Shown here one piece after another: positions 15,327-23,457 of a stretch of DNA of 40,825 nt. A program made the translations under genes and the position numbers. This DNA is from JACCQS01 sp050999295 (lineage in GTDB: Bacteria; Actinomycetota; Actinomycetes; Mycobacteriales; Geodermatophilaceae): positions 1-40,825 of the forward strand of contig JBPCPI010000039.1 in the NCBI GenBank assembly GCA_050999295.1, read 5' to 3'. Under the pieces are notes generated by a model. That model did not search any database. It had not been told where the DNA came from and saw nothing but the letters and a program-made list of their open reading frames with translations. Positions within the stretch are counted from its first letter, which is position 1. Every line of letters begins with the position of its first letter.

Positions 15327-16469
15327 ATGAAGTTCGAGACCGCCGCCATCCACGCCGGCCAGGAGCCCGATCCAGTGACCGGATCCGTCGTCGTCCCCAT
15401 TCATCAGACTTCGACCTATGCCCAGGACGGCGTCGGCGGGCTGCGCTCCGGGTACGAGTACAGCCGCACCGGCAATCCGACCCGTACGGCACTGGAGACC
15501 TGTCTGGCGGCACTCGATGGCGGAGCGCGCGGGCTGGCCTTCGCATCCGGAATGGCGGCCGAGGATACCCTCGTGCGCACGATGTGCCGGCCAGGCGATC
15601 ACGTCATCATCCCCAACGACGCCTACGGCGGCACCTACCGGCTCTTCAACGCCGTCCTATTCGCGTGGGGGATCGAGCACACCCCCGTCGATCTCGGCGA
15701 TCTGGCCGCGGTTCGCGCTGCGGTGCAACCGAACACGCGACTGATCTGGTGTGAGACCCCGACAAATCCACTGCTGTCCATCGCTGACATCACAGCTCTG
15801 GCCGAGATCGCCCACGGTGCCCGAGCGCGATTGGTCGTTGACAACACCTTCGCCTCGCCGTACCTGCAACAGCCGCTCGCGCTGGGAGCCGATGTGGCGG
15901 TCTACTCGACGACGAAGTACCTCGGCGGGCACTCCGACGTCGTCGGCGGCGCCGTCGTCGCCGCGGATGCCGAGCTGGGAAAGCAACTCGGCTACGCCCA
16001 GAACGCCGTAGGTGCGGTCCCCGGCGCCTTCGACTCCTGGCTGGTGTTGCGGGGTATCAAGACCCTTGGCGTACGGATGGAACGACACTGCGCCAACGCT
16101 GGAAGGGTCGCCGACTGGCTCACTCGGCACCCGGCAGTCGACTCGGTGCTCTATCCCGGGCTGACGGGGCACGTCGGGCACGAACTCGCCGGGAGGCAGA
16201 TGCGCGGGTACGGCGGGATGGTCTCCTTCCTGGTTTCTGGCGGCGAGGCGGCCGCACTCGAGATCTGCTCGCGCACAAGGATATTCATCCTTGCCGAGTC
16301 GTTGGGTGGCGTGGAGTCCCTGATCGAGCATCCGGGTCAGATGACTCACGCCTCGACCGTCAACACCCCGCTGCAGGTCTCGCCCTCGCTGGTCCGACTC
16401 AGCGTGGGCATCGAGGACGTCGACGACTTGATAGCCGACCTCGATCAGGCCATGACCCCGACCCACTGA
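15327..16469 (+). CDS. metB: Cystathionine gamma-synthase / gamma-lyase (Cys/Met PLP family)
   Basis: 380 residues, full length for the family. The enzyme is PLP-dependent and either joins O-acylhomoserine with cysteine or, in the reverse direction, cleaves cystathionine to cysteine. In actinobacteria the MetB-type protein often does the latter. The PLP lysine is K197 in STTKYLGGHSD. YEYSRTGNPTR (about 44-54) and NTFASPYLQQP are family signatures, and ESLGGVESLIEHPGQMTHAS near the end is the substrate-binding segment. The start MKFETAAIHAGQ is typical. The gene is the syntenic counterpart of Rv1079, normally close to cbs; here the ESX block separates the two. No truncation is visible. Confidence 0.93.
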   Translation: MKFETAAIHAGQEPDPVTGSVVVPIHQTSTYAQDGVGGLRSGYEYSRTGNPTRTALETCLAALDGGARGLAFASGMAAEDTLVRTMCRPGDHVIIPNDAYGGTYRLFNAVLFAWGIEHTPVDLGDLAAVRAAVQPNTRLIWCETPTNPLLSIADITALAEIAHGARARLVVDNTFASPYLQQPLALGADVAVYSTTKYLGGHSDVVGGAVVAADAELGKQLGYAQNAVGAVPGAFDSWLVLRGIKTLGVRMERHCANAGRVADWLTRHPAVDSVLYPGLTGHVGHELAGRQMRGYGGMVSFLVSGGEAAALEICSRTRIFILAESLGGVESLIEHPGQMTHASTVNTPLQVSPSLVRLSVGIEDVDDLIADLDQAMTPTH

Positions 16470-16483
16470 CCGACCCACCCATT

Positions 16484-16536
16484 CGAGTGAAGGGCGCCTT
16501 CTATCGAACCTATTGGCACAAGGTGCCCTTCACTCG
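16484..16536. repeat. Long inverted repeat between convergent metB and the small exported-protein gene
   Basis: 17-bp arms (16484-16500 and 16520-16536; CGAGTGAAGGGCGCCTT and its near-complement) are perfect apart from one G/T position that can pair as G-U in RNA. They enclose a 19-nt loop. It starts 14 bases after the metB stop and ends 11 bases from the convergent gene's stop, so a bidirectional terminator is plausible. The long loop and sequence style also fit a dispersed palindromic element; no second copy is in the window. Confidence 0.7.
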
Positions 16537-16547
16537 GAAGGACGCGG

Positions 16548-16886
16548 TCAGGCGCGGCCGTCGGGAACCGATGTCGGCGCGGGGATCTCGATTCGGTCCA
16601 GGTCCAGGCACCCGCTTATCCGGTCGCCGCCCGGGAACTGGCCGGTGGTCCCGGTGATCTCCTCGGCGGTCCTCGCTGTGCCGCTTCCCAGCTTGTCCGG
16701 GGCGGTTGCGTACTTGCCCGAGCGCGTGGCTGGATCGTCGGGCCACGCGACGGGAGTTGCGGTGAACCAGCCGGTTGCGTCCAGGCATCCGTCGCTGGTC
16801 CGGACGACATGCTCCCCGACAACCACGCACGCGGCGGTCAGCGCGGCGCCGGTGAGCATCGCAGCAGGCCAGGCCCGAAAGCTCAT
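16548..16886 (-). CDS. Small exported protein, function unknown
   Basis: 112 residues. The N-terminus MSFRAWPAAMLTGAALTAAC is a plausible signal sequence; LTAAC is only a weak lipobox, so lipidation is uncertain. The mature part has two further Cys residues (DGCLDATG, SGCLDLD) that might form a disulfide, and has no family I recognise. The ATG overlaps the upstream GNAT stop by 4 bases (ATGA), so the gene is translationally coupled and is the last member of the VWA-GNAT unit. It ends just before the long inverted repeat. Confidence 0.7.
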   Translation of the reverse strand: MSFRAWPAAMLTGAALTAACVVVGEHVVRTSDGCLDATGWFTATPVAWPDDPATRSGKYATAPDKLGSGTARTAEEITGTTGQFPGGDRISGCLDLDRIEIPAPTSVPDGRA

Positions 16887-17425
16887 CCGCGAACCAAACC
16901 GAGACGCCGCACCATGCCGACGTGTGCCTCGGGGACATCCCGCACCTTGAAGGGGTCGGTGACGGTACGGAACCCCTGCCGGGCGTAGAAACCCTCGGCG
17001 CTGACCCGGGCGTTGCACCAGATCGTGTCGCCGCCGTGCGCGGCAACATGGCCCACGGCAGCCTGGACGAGCCGGCGGCCAAGGCCCGTGCCCCGGGCAG
17101 CGGGATCGGTGGCCATTGCGCGTAACTGCCACTCGGCCTTGCCAGGTACCTCGAGTTCGGCATTCCACGGACAGGACACGGGCTCCAGTCGAACACACCC
17201 GAGCACAACCCCAGCGCGACCAACGGCTCGCACGCAGAGATAGGCCGTGTCCGGGTTCTGGTCGCCACCGAGGGCCATCTCCTCGATCCGGAGATGCGGC
17301 CGCAGCACCGCCCGCCGCAGTTCTGCGGTCTCCTCGGGGCTGGAGCGGGCGACGAGAAACTGCTCAGGTGCCCGCCTTGCAGTGCCCGGGGCCACCGTAG
17401 CCCGGTTGGCGGTGTAGGCGCTCAT
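16883..17425 (-). CDS. GNAT family N-acetyltransferase
   Basis: 180 residues with the acetyl-CoA-binding motif A (MATDPAARGTGLGRRLV, R-x-x-G-x-G) near residue 110, followed by an amphipathic helix and the C-terminal motif B region (GFYARQGFRTV). The acceptor could be a small molecule or a protein N-terminus; the sequence does not say. The ATG overlaps the stop of the VWA gene by 4 bases (ATGA at 17422-17425), and the downstream gene overlaps likewise. A functional link to the VWA/MoxR pair is therefore likely but unproven. Confidence 0.88.
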   Translation of the reverse strand: MSAYTANRATVAPGTARRAPEQFLVARSSPEETAELRRAVLRPHLRIEEMALGGDQNPDTAYLCVRAVGRAGVVLGCVRLEPVSCPWNAELEVPGKAEWQLRAMATDPAARGTGLGRRLVQAAVGHVAAHGGDTIWCNARVSAEGFYARQGFRTVTDPFKVRDVPEAHVGMVRRLGLVRG

Positions 17426-19449
17426 GCCGATCGGGCCCGTCTCCCGCGTCGCGCGTCCAGGTAGTCCGCGACGACGTACTCACCGAGGTGAGCGGGATCG
17501 GGCTGGAACATCCGTCCACCGGCCTGCCGGACGAGGGAGTCCACGAAGTCGATGAGAGCGGGGTCCGGATCGAGGGCGAAGACGTTCATCTGGGCCCCGA
17601 GCCTGGTGCATCGGATGACCTCGGTCATGGTCAGTGCCACGGTTTCCGGCAGCGGAGGCCAGTAGAACAACGCCCGGCCGTCCTTGGTCAGATGGGCAGT
17701 CGGCTCACCATCGGTGACGATCATGATGATCGGCTCGCTGTCCCGGTGTCGGGCCAGAAACCGTCGAGCGAGCATCAGACCGTGTTGCAGGTTGGTGCCC
17801 TGCAAGGTGTCGACATCGAGATCGGCGAGGTCAGCGGCGGAGATCTCCCGGGCCCGGCTGGCGAATCCGATGATCTGGATCGCGTCCTGGGGGAACTTCG
17901 TGCTGACCAAGGTGTGCAGGGCGAGCGCCGTAGCTTTCGCCTCTGGCCAGGTACCGCGCAATGCCATGGAGTAGGAGAGATCGACCAGCAAGGCGACCGC
18001 CGCGCTGCTTCGGCGCTCGGTCTCCACCACTGCTACGTCGTCTACAGCGATCGGCACGCTCTTCCGACGTGTACGAGGATCGTCCGGTTCCAGATCGGGC
18101 ATCCCGACGGAGAGGTCGGGTCGCTCGCCCGCCGTACGCAAGACGGCCCGGCGTACCGTCTCCACCACGTCGATGGGCTGCTCGTCACCGAAGGTCCAGG
18201 GACGGGAAGACCCGGTCAGTTCCCCGGAGGGGCCCGTCGCGGTGATGTCGTGCTGCCCGCGCCGGCCCTCGGACAGCCGGCCGAAAACTCGTCGCAACGC
18301 CGTGGCGCCCATGCGGCGTACCGCCTTCGGGGACAGGGTGAGTTTGCCCGCGGAGCGGTTGAGCCAGCCCTGGTCCTCGAGCTCGGACTCCAGCTCGCGA
18401 AGCGCCTCGAGGTCGTCGACGGCATTGCGGCCTAAGGCATTCTCCAGCGCCTGCGCGTCGATGTCGCTCAGGTCAGCCCCCGGATAGTCCTGGGACAGGG
18501 CCCGGGAGAGCGCCTCGAGATCGGCCAGGTCCCGTACCGCCACAGTCGCGTCGCCCAGCCCCAGCGGCTCGGCTCCGTCGGGGACCGAACCCCGGTCCCA
18601 GCGAAGATCGGGTCTGGCCCGCCGCAGTTCGTCGTTCAGCGCTGCGATCTGGTCACCGACGCCGAGCTTGTCCCAGGTGTCGGAGATGAGGTCGGCAAGC
18701 TCCATCCGTTGCTCCCGGCTCATCCCAGCCAGCATGCGCTGCTGAGCGGCCGCTTGGCGGGCCAAGGAATCGAGCAGTTCCTGGGTGTTGCGTGGATTGT
18801 CCGGAAACGCATCGCCGTGCCGCTCCATGAACTGCTCGAAAGCCTCCGTGGTGTCCTCGCCGCGGTTGTGCGACCGGATCAGGTCGGTGAGATCGGAGAT
18901 CATCTCCCGCAGGCTCTCCGGGTCGACCCCGCCCCGCCCGTCCGCCGCTGTGAGTGCGTCGCGCATCTTCTGGAAGGAGCTGTCGAGCACCTCACGGCGG
19001 AGCAGGTTCTGGATCTCCTGGTACTTCTGCCGGGCCGACTCGCTGGACCAGTCGTAGTCGGCCAGTGCCCGCACCGCGCCGGCGGTGTCGTCGGGGAGCG
19101 AGGCCAGCTCCGACTCGGCCAGCCGGGCCTCGGGCCGCGGGTCGTACTCCAGGGTCTGTTCCTCGGCCCGCAACGCCTCGTCGAGCAAGCGCTGCACTTC
19201 GCGCAGCGTGCCGTCCATGGCCCCGCGGGTCCGCGCGGCGCGCAGCCGCTCACGGATCTTGTCCCGCAATGCGTCCAGTCCGCGACGTCCTGCGGCTCCG
19301 GCCCGCATCAGCCGACGGAGCGCCTCACGCGTGCTCTCCCCGGCCAGCACTGAATCGCCCAGCGCATCCACCGCCGCGGCAACGTCGTACGGCTCGGCGA
19401 GCGGGTCGGGACCACCCTGCCACGCGCCGTACCGGTACCGCCGCCTCAT
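17422..19449 (-). CDS. VWA-domain (CoxE/chelatase-like) protein partner of a MoxR ATPase
   Basis: 675 residues. The N-terminal about 470 residues are charged and helical with several Arg/Glu-rich coiled-coil-like stretches (for example KIRERLRAARTRG). The C-terminal von Willebrand A domain has a complete MIDAS: D490-x-S492-x-S494 in VDLSYSM, T552 in QGTNLQHG and D580 in VTDGEPT. Such proteins act with MoxR-type AAA+ ATPases as metal-insertion or complex-remodelling pairs. The M. tuberculosis counterparts by gene pairing are Rv0959 (VWA) and Rv0958 (chelatase-like ATPase). The ATPase gene is 80 bases upstream on the same strand. Start MRRRYRYGAWQGGPDP at 19449; AT-rich sequence lies just before it. 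Confidence 0.9.
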   Translation of the reverse strand: MRRRYRYGAWQGGPDPLAEPYDVAAAVDALGDSVLAGESTREALRRLMRAGAAGRRGLDALRDKIRERLRAARTRGAMDGTLREVQRLLDEALRAEEQTLEYDPRPEARLAESELASLPDDTAGAVRALADYDWSSESARQKYQEIQNLLRREVLDSSFQKMRDALTAADGRGGVDPESLREMISDLTDLIRSHNRGEDTTEAFEQFMERHGDAFPDNPRNTQELLDSLARQAAAQQRMLAGMSREQRMELADLISDTWDKLGVGDQIAALNDELRRARPDLRWDRGSVPDGAEPLGLGDATVAVRDLADLEALSRALSQDYPGADLSDIDAQALENALGRNAVDDLEALRELESELEDQGWLNRSAGKLTLSPKAVRRMGATALRRVFGRLSEGRRGQHDITATGPSGELTGSSRPWTFGDEQPIDVVETVRRAVLRTAGERPDLSVGMPDLEPDDPRTRRKSVPIAVDDVAVVETERRSSAAVALLVDLSYSMALRGTWPEAKATALALHTLVSTKFPQDAIQIIGFASRAREISAADLADLDVDTLQGTNLQHGLMLARRFLARHRDSEPIIMIVTDGEPTAHLTKDGRALFYWPPLPETVALTMTEVIRCTRLGAQMNVFALDPDPALIDFVDSLVRQAGGRMFQPDPAHLGEYVVADYLDARRGRRARSA

Positions 19450-19529
19450 GGGCTGCTCCGAACCGACTCAGGGGACCCCTGCAAAGATAGATTCGTAGTT
19501 TTCTTCCCCTGTCGGCTCCGCATTGGGAC

Positions 19530-20963
19530 TCAGCCGCCGTAGAGGGTGCGCGGGCCGTCGATGTCCTTGCCCAGCCGACGGGTCAGGTAGAGGCCTTCGA
19601 GCGCGAACTCGACTGCTGCAGCGGCCTGGTCGGGCAGGTCCTCGCTCTCGGTCACGCCGAGTGCGCTGAGCAGTTCGGCCAGACCTGGTACGGGGCCGAA
19701 CTGGGCGAGAAGTGCCGCTCCGGCGACCAGCTCCCCGGAGTCGACGGTCTGGCCCGCTGCGAAGTGGTCCTGCAAGCCGGACAGATCCACGCCGGCCAAT
19801 CGGTTCCGGAAGGTTTCCGCGGTCGCCCGGCGGAGCAGGTGAGCCAGGATCTCCAGCTCGCGCTCGCCCTCGTCCTCGCCGCTGGCATCGGCGAACTCGA
19901 CCTTGCCGCGCGCGGCAGGCAGCGCGCTGGGCAGGTCACAGACCCGGGCGACCGCCCGGTCCTCACCGGTCATCGCCGCCCGGCGTACGGCCGAGGCCGC
20001 CATCGTCTCCACTGCCGCGATCGCGAACCGGGCACTGACTCCGGAGCGCCGGTCGACGTGCTGGCTCTCCCGTACCAGGCGGGCATACCGGGCCACGATC
20101 TCGATGATGTGGTCGGGGATGAGCGGCCGGGCCAGGTCCAGATCGTCGGCCCAGGACAGCATCGCCTCCTGGCCGACCAAGGCGATCTCGTCGTCGAGTT
20201 CGAGCGGGTAGTGGGTGCGTACCTCGCTGCCGAAGCGGTCCTTGAGCGGCGTGATGATCCGGCCGCGGTTCGTGTAGTCCTCGGGGTTGGCGCTGGCGAC
20301 CAGGAGCAGGTCCAGGGGCAGCCGCAGCCGGTAGCCGCGGACCTGGATGTCGCGTTCCTCCAACACGTTGAGCAGGGCCACCTGGATCCGCTCGGCGAGG
20401 TCGGGGAGTTCGTTGATCGAGAAGATGCCCCGATTCGTGCGGGGGATGAGTCCGAAGTGGATCGTCTCCGGATCACCCAGGGTCCGACCCTGGGCGACCT
20501 TGATCGGGTCGACGTCGCCGATCAGGTCCCCGACGCTGGTGTCCGGCGTCGCCAGTTTCTCGCCGTACCGGCTCTCCCGGTGCAACCAGGTCACCGGCGC
20601 GTCTTCCCCCAATTCGGCGATCTGCCGGATGCCCCACGCCGAGATCGGCGCCAGCGGGTGCTCGTTGAGCTCGCTGCCGGTAAGCACCGGTGTCCACTCG
20701 TCCAACAGGCCAAGCAGCGTGCGGATCAGCCGGGTCTTGCCCTGCCCGCGTTCGCCGAGGAGTACGAAGTCGTGGCCGGCCAGCAGGGCCCGCTCCACCT
20801 CCGGGATCACGGTGTCGTCGAAGCCCACAATCCCCGGGAGCGAAGGTTGCCCGGCGGCGATCCGGCGCAGCAGGTTGGCCCGGATCTCTTCTTTGACCCC
20901 GAGCGAACGGGTGCCCGCGGCGCGAAGGGCCCCGACGGTGGTATCAGCGGGTGCGTCAGTCAT
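19530..20963 (-). CDS. MoxR/magnesium-chelatase-like AAA+ ATPase
   Basis: 477 residues. Walker A is GERGQGKT (70-77, K76), the Walker B region reads GIFSINELPDL, and a sensor-like SANPEDYTNRGRI follows, all typical of the chelatase/MoxR clade. The C-terminal third is a helical lid plus a family-specific extension. Partnered with the downstream VWA protein it probably remodels a protein complex or loads a cofactor; the target is unknown. The ATG at 20963 (MTDAPADTTVG) is preferred to an upstream in-frame ATG because the extension is unlike the family. TACTTT lies 8 bases before it. The gene is divergent from ilvA. Confidence 0.92.
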   Translation of the reverse strand: MTDAPADTTVGALRAAGTRSLGVKEEIRANLLRRIAAGQPSLPGIVGFDDTVIPEVERALLAGHDFVLLGERGQGKTRLIRTLLGLLDEWTPVLTGSELNEHPLAPISAWGIRQIAELGEDAPVTWLHRESRYGEKLATPDTSVGDLIGDVDPIKVAQGRTLGDPETIHFGLIPRTNRGIFSINELPDLAERIQVALLNVLEERDIQVRGYRLRLPLDLLLVASANPEDYTNRGRIITPLKDRFGSEVRTHYPLELDDEIALVGQEAMLSWADDLDLARPLIPDHIIEIVARYARLVRESQHVDRRSGVSARFAIAAVETMAASAVRRAAMTGEDRAVARVCDLPSALPAARGKVEFADASGEDEGERELEILAHLLRRATAETFRNRLAGVDLSGLQDHFAAGQTVDSGELVAGAALLAQFGPVPGLAELLSALGVTESEDLPDQAAAAVEFALEGLYLTRRLGKDIDGPRTLYGG

Positions 20964-21033
20964 CGGAGTCGAAAGTACGCCGCCCGCGAGCACCTCAGTC
21001 CCCGGCTCACCCGGTGAGCGCCCTCACCCCGGA

Positions 21034-21115
21034 GGTCAGACGCGCCGTACCTCGCTTTCAGCGCGTGCGGCCGGGGTCAGACGCACGCTACCTCGCGCTC
21101 GACCCGTGCCCAGCT
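21034..21115. repeat. Two imperfect tandem copies (41-bp period) upstream of ilvA
   Basis: GGTCAGACGC starts at 21034 and again at 21075, and both copies continue with a TACCTCGC block and a CCGTG/GCGTG block. They sit in the divergent gap between the MoxR gene and ilvA, 27 or more bases before the ilvA start. They could be paired binding sites. Confidence 0.5.
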
Positions 21116-21141
21116 GTGGCGGGCTGACAGGATGCGTAGTC

Positions 21142-22362
21142 GTGGGCGACGAAGTGCAGTTGGTCGACGTGGCCCAGATCCGGGCGGCGCAGGCTGTGCT
21201 CAACGGGATCGTCCGCCGTACGCCGATGGAGCCCTCTCGGGTCCTGAGCGATCGGGTCGGCGGCGCGGTGTTCCTCAAGTGTGAGAACCGGCAGCGGACC
21301 GGCTCGTTCAAGATCCGCGGCGCCTACCTACGGATCGCGCGATTGACCGAGGAGCAACGCTCCCGCGGAGTCGTGGCCGCCAGTGCCGGCAATCACGCGC
21401 AAGGTGTCGCTCTGGCCGCGAGTCTGCTGGGCGCCTCGGCCACGGTCTTCATGCCGACCGGTGCGCCCTTGCCCAAGATCGCGGCCACCCGCGGGTACGG
21501 AGCGCAGATCCACCTCGTGGGCCACACGATCGCCGAGCCGCTGGAGGCGGCCATGGCGTACGCCGCCGAGACCGGGGCAGTGCTCATCCACCCCTTCGAC
21601 CATCCCGATCTCATCGCCGGGCAAGGGACGGTGGGCCTGGAGATCCTCGAGCAGTGCCCCGAGGTCGCCACGATCGTCGTGTGCACCGGCGGCGGTGGCC
21701 TGCTGTCCGGAATTGCGGCCGCCGTCAAAGGGCAGCGTCCCGACGTACGGGTGGTGGGCGCCCAAGCGGCCGAGGCGGCCTGTTTTCCGGCCTCGCTGAC
21801 CAACGGGTCGCCGCTGCCGTTGGAAGCCATGGACACGATGGCCGACGGCATCGCCGTACCCGCGCCGAGTGAGCTCACCTTCGCCCATGTCCGCGATCTC
21901 GTCGACGACATCGTCACGGTCTCGGAGGAATCCCTGTCCCGGGCTCTGCTGCTGTGCCTGGAGCGCGCCAAGTTCGTGGTCGAGCCGGCCGGCGTGGCGG
22001 GCGTGGCAGCGGTGCTGGACAACCCGTCGGAGTTTCCCCCGCCAGTCGTCGTAGTGCTCTCCGGCGGCAACGTCGACCCGGTCCTGCTGCTGCGCGTCAT
22101 CGAACATGGCATGGTTGCCGCCGGTCGCTACCTCTCGGTCAGGCTTCGAGCGCCCGACCAGCCGGGCTCACTTGCCAAGGTCTTGTCGGTCGTCGCTGAG
22201 TTGGGAGCCAGCGTCCGAGAGGTCGAGCACTCCCGTACCGGATCGCGACTGCACCTGGGCGAGGTGGAGGTCGCGTTGTCCCTGGAGACGCGCGGTGCCC
22301 AGCACCGGTCGGAGGTCGTCCAGGCTCTCCGTTCGGCGGGCTACCCCGTCGAGGTCCAGTGA
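21142..22362 (+). CDS. ilvA: Threonine ammonia-lyase (threonine dehydratase) with a single ACT domain
   Basis: 406 residues. A PLP-dependent fold type II enzyme that converts threonine to 2-oxobutanoate and ammonia, the first step toward isoleucine. The PLP lysine is K57 (RTGSFKIRGA); SAGNHAQGVA (substrate loop) and CTGGGGLLSG (phosphate-binding glycine loop) are present. A single C-terminal ACT domain occupies about 330-406 (YLSVRLRAPDQPGSLAKVL), the compact form shared by TdcB-like and actinobacterial IlvA enzymes. The GTG at 21142 (MGDEVQLVDVAQI) starts the homologous region; the open frame runs much further upstream antisense to the MoxR gene and is not coding there. No ribosome site is obvious. 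The next genes, an ABC exporter, are 60 bases downstream but have their own promoter-like hexamer. Confidence 0.93.
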   Translation: MGDEVQLVDVAQIRAAQAVLNGIVRRTPMEPSRVLSDRVGGAVFLKCENRQRTGSFKIRGAYLRIARLTEEQRSRGVVAASAGNHAQGVALAASLLGASATVFMPTGAPLPKIAATRGYGAQIHLVGHTIAEPLEAAMAYAAETGAVLIHPFDHPDLIAGQGTVGLEILEQCPEVATIVVCTGGGGLLSGIAAAVKGQRPDVRVVGAQAAEAACFPASLTNGSPLPLEAMDTMADGIAVPAPSELTFAHVRDLVDDIVTVSEESLSRALLLCLERAKFVVEPAGVAGVAAVLDNPSEFPPPVVVVLSGGNVDPVLLLRVIEHGMVAAGRYLSVRLRAPDQPGSLAKVLSVVAELGASVREVEHSRTGSRLHLGEVEVALSLETRGAQHRSEVVQALRSAGYPVEVQ

Positions 22363-22409
22363 GGCTCGCGGGATCGCATTCGTCCAAGAAATGTGTCGGA
22401 CCCGGCCTA

Positions 22410-22422
22410 TAGCGTTGCCGTC
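22410..22422 (+). promoter_or_regulatory. Leaderless-type promoter of the ABC exporter operon
   Basis: TAGCGT (22410-22415) is followed by 7 bases and the GTG at 22423. This supports starting at 22423 (MTAAIEVQG) rather than at the upstream in-frame GTG at 22393. Confidence 0.4.
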
Positions 22423-23457
22423 GTGACTGCAGCCATCGAGGTCCAAGGCCTCGTCAAGCGATACAAGGAAACGACGGCGCTCGCCGGGATCGACTTTCGC
22501 GTCCCGGAAGGCACCGTTCTGGGACTGCTGGGGCCCAACGGCGCAGGCAAGACAACTGCCGTACGCGTGCTCAGCACGCTGATCAAAGCGGACGAGGGCA
22601 TCGCCAGGGTCTTCGGGATGGACGTGGTCGCCGAGGCCGACGCCGTACGGTCCACGATCGGGTTGACCGGTCAGTACGCCGCGGTGGACGAGTACCTCAC
22701 CGGCTTCGAGAACCTGGAGATGGTGGGCCGGCTCTATCAGCTCGGCAAGGCCCAGGCGCGGTCTCGGGCGTCGGCCCTGCTGGAGCGTTTCGACCTCGAA
22801 CATGCCGGCAACCGCATCGCCAAGACCTACTCCGGAGGTATGCGTCGCCGGCTGGACGTCGCGGCCTCCTTGATCGCGCAGCCGCGGGTGCTGTTCCTGG
22901 ACGAGCCGACGACCGGGCTCGACCCGCGCAGCCGGCTCGGGATGTGGGAGTTCATCGAGGAACTGGTGGGCGAGGGCACCACGATCCTGCTCACCACGCA
23001 GTACCTCGACGAGGCCGACCGGTTGGCCGACAGCATCGTCGTCATCGACGAGGGAAAAGTGATCGCCCGCGGTACGGCGGACGAACTCAAGGCCCAGGTG
23101 GGCGGGGAGCGGCTGGAGTTCACGGTGGGCCATGCCGCCGAGCTGCCCGAACTGCGCGACCTGCTGGCCTCGCTGGCGGTCGACGACCCGATCATCAACG
23201 AGCAGACGCGCCGCCTGACCGTTCCCGTTTCCGGCGGGGCTGATGTCCTGCGCGAGGCGCTCAAGCGGCTGGAAGGCAGTGGCGTCACGATCGTGGACGT
23301 TGGTCTGCGCCGGCCGGACCTGGACGACGTATTCATGACCCTCACCGGTCACGCTGCGGAGCAGGCTGCCGAGGCGGCCGACGCCGACGAGGCTGGCGAT
23401 ACCGGACGGCGCTCGAAATCCAAGACCACGTCGAAGCCGAAGGAGACCGTCCGATGA
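22423..23457 (+). CDS. ABC transporter ATP-binding protein, DrrA type
   Basis: 344 residues. Walker A GPNGAGKTT (37-45), signature YSGGMRRRLDVA, Walker B VLFLDEPTTGLDP and an H-loop replaced by LLTTQYLDEADR (Gln before Tyr, as in DrrA-type ATPases). After the core comes the C-terminal domain seen in drug- and polyketide-export ATPases (RRPDLDDVFMTLTG), then a charged Ala/Glu/Lys tail. It powers export with the membrane protein encoded next, whose ATG overlaps this stop by 4 bases. The substrate is unknown; daunorubicin-resistance-type naming reflects the family only. Confidence 0.92.
   Translation: MTAAIEVQGLVKRYKETTALAGIDFRVPEGTVLGLLGPNGAGKTTAVRVLSTLIKADEGIARVFGMDVVAEADAVRSTIGLTGQYAAVDEYLTGFENLEMVGRLYQLGKAQARSRASALLERFDLEHAGNRIAKTYSGGMRRRLDVAASLIAQPRVLFLDEPTTGLDPRSRLGMWEFIEELVGEGTTILLTTQYLDEADRLADSIVVIDEGKVIARGTADELKAQVGGERLEFTVGHAAELPELRDLLASLAVDDPIINEQTRRLTVPVSGGADVLREALKRLEGSGVTIVDVGLRRPDLDDVFMTLTGHAAEQAAEAADADEAGDTGRRSKSKTTSKPKETVR

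Noticed and set aside
19764..21017. 417-codon plus-strand frame opposite the MoxR ATPase gene
   Set aside because: It overlaps a gene with intact AAA+ motifs and itself shows no domain.
20347..21141. N-terminal extension of threonine dehydratase
   Set aside because: The extension is antisense to the MoxR gene; the enzyme is full length from GTG 21142.
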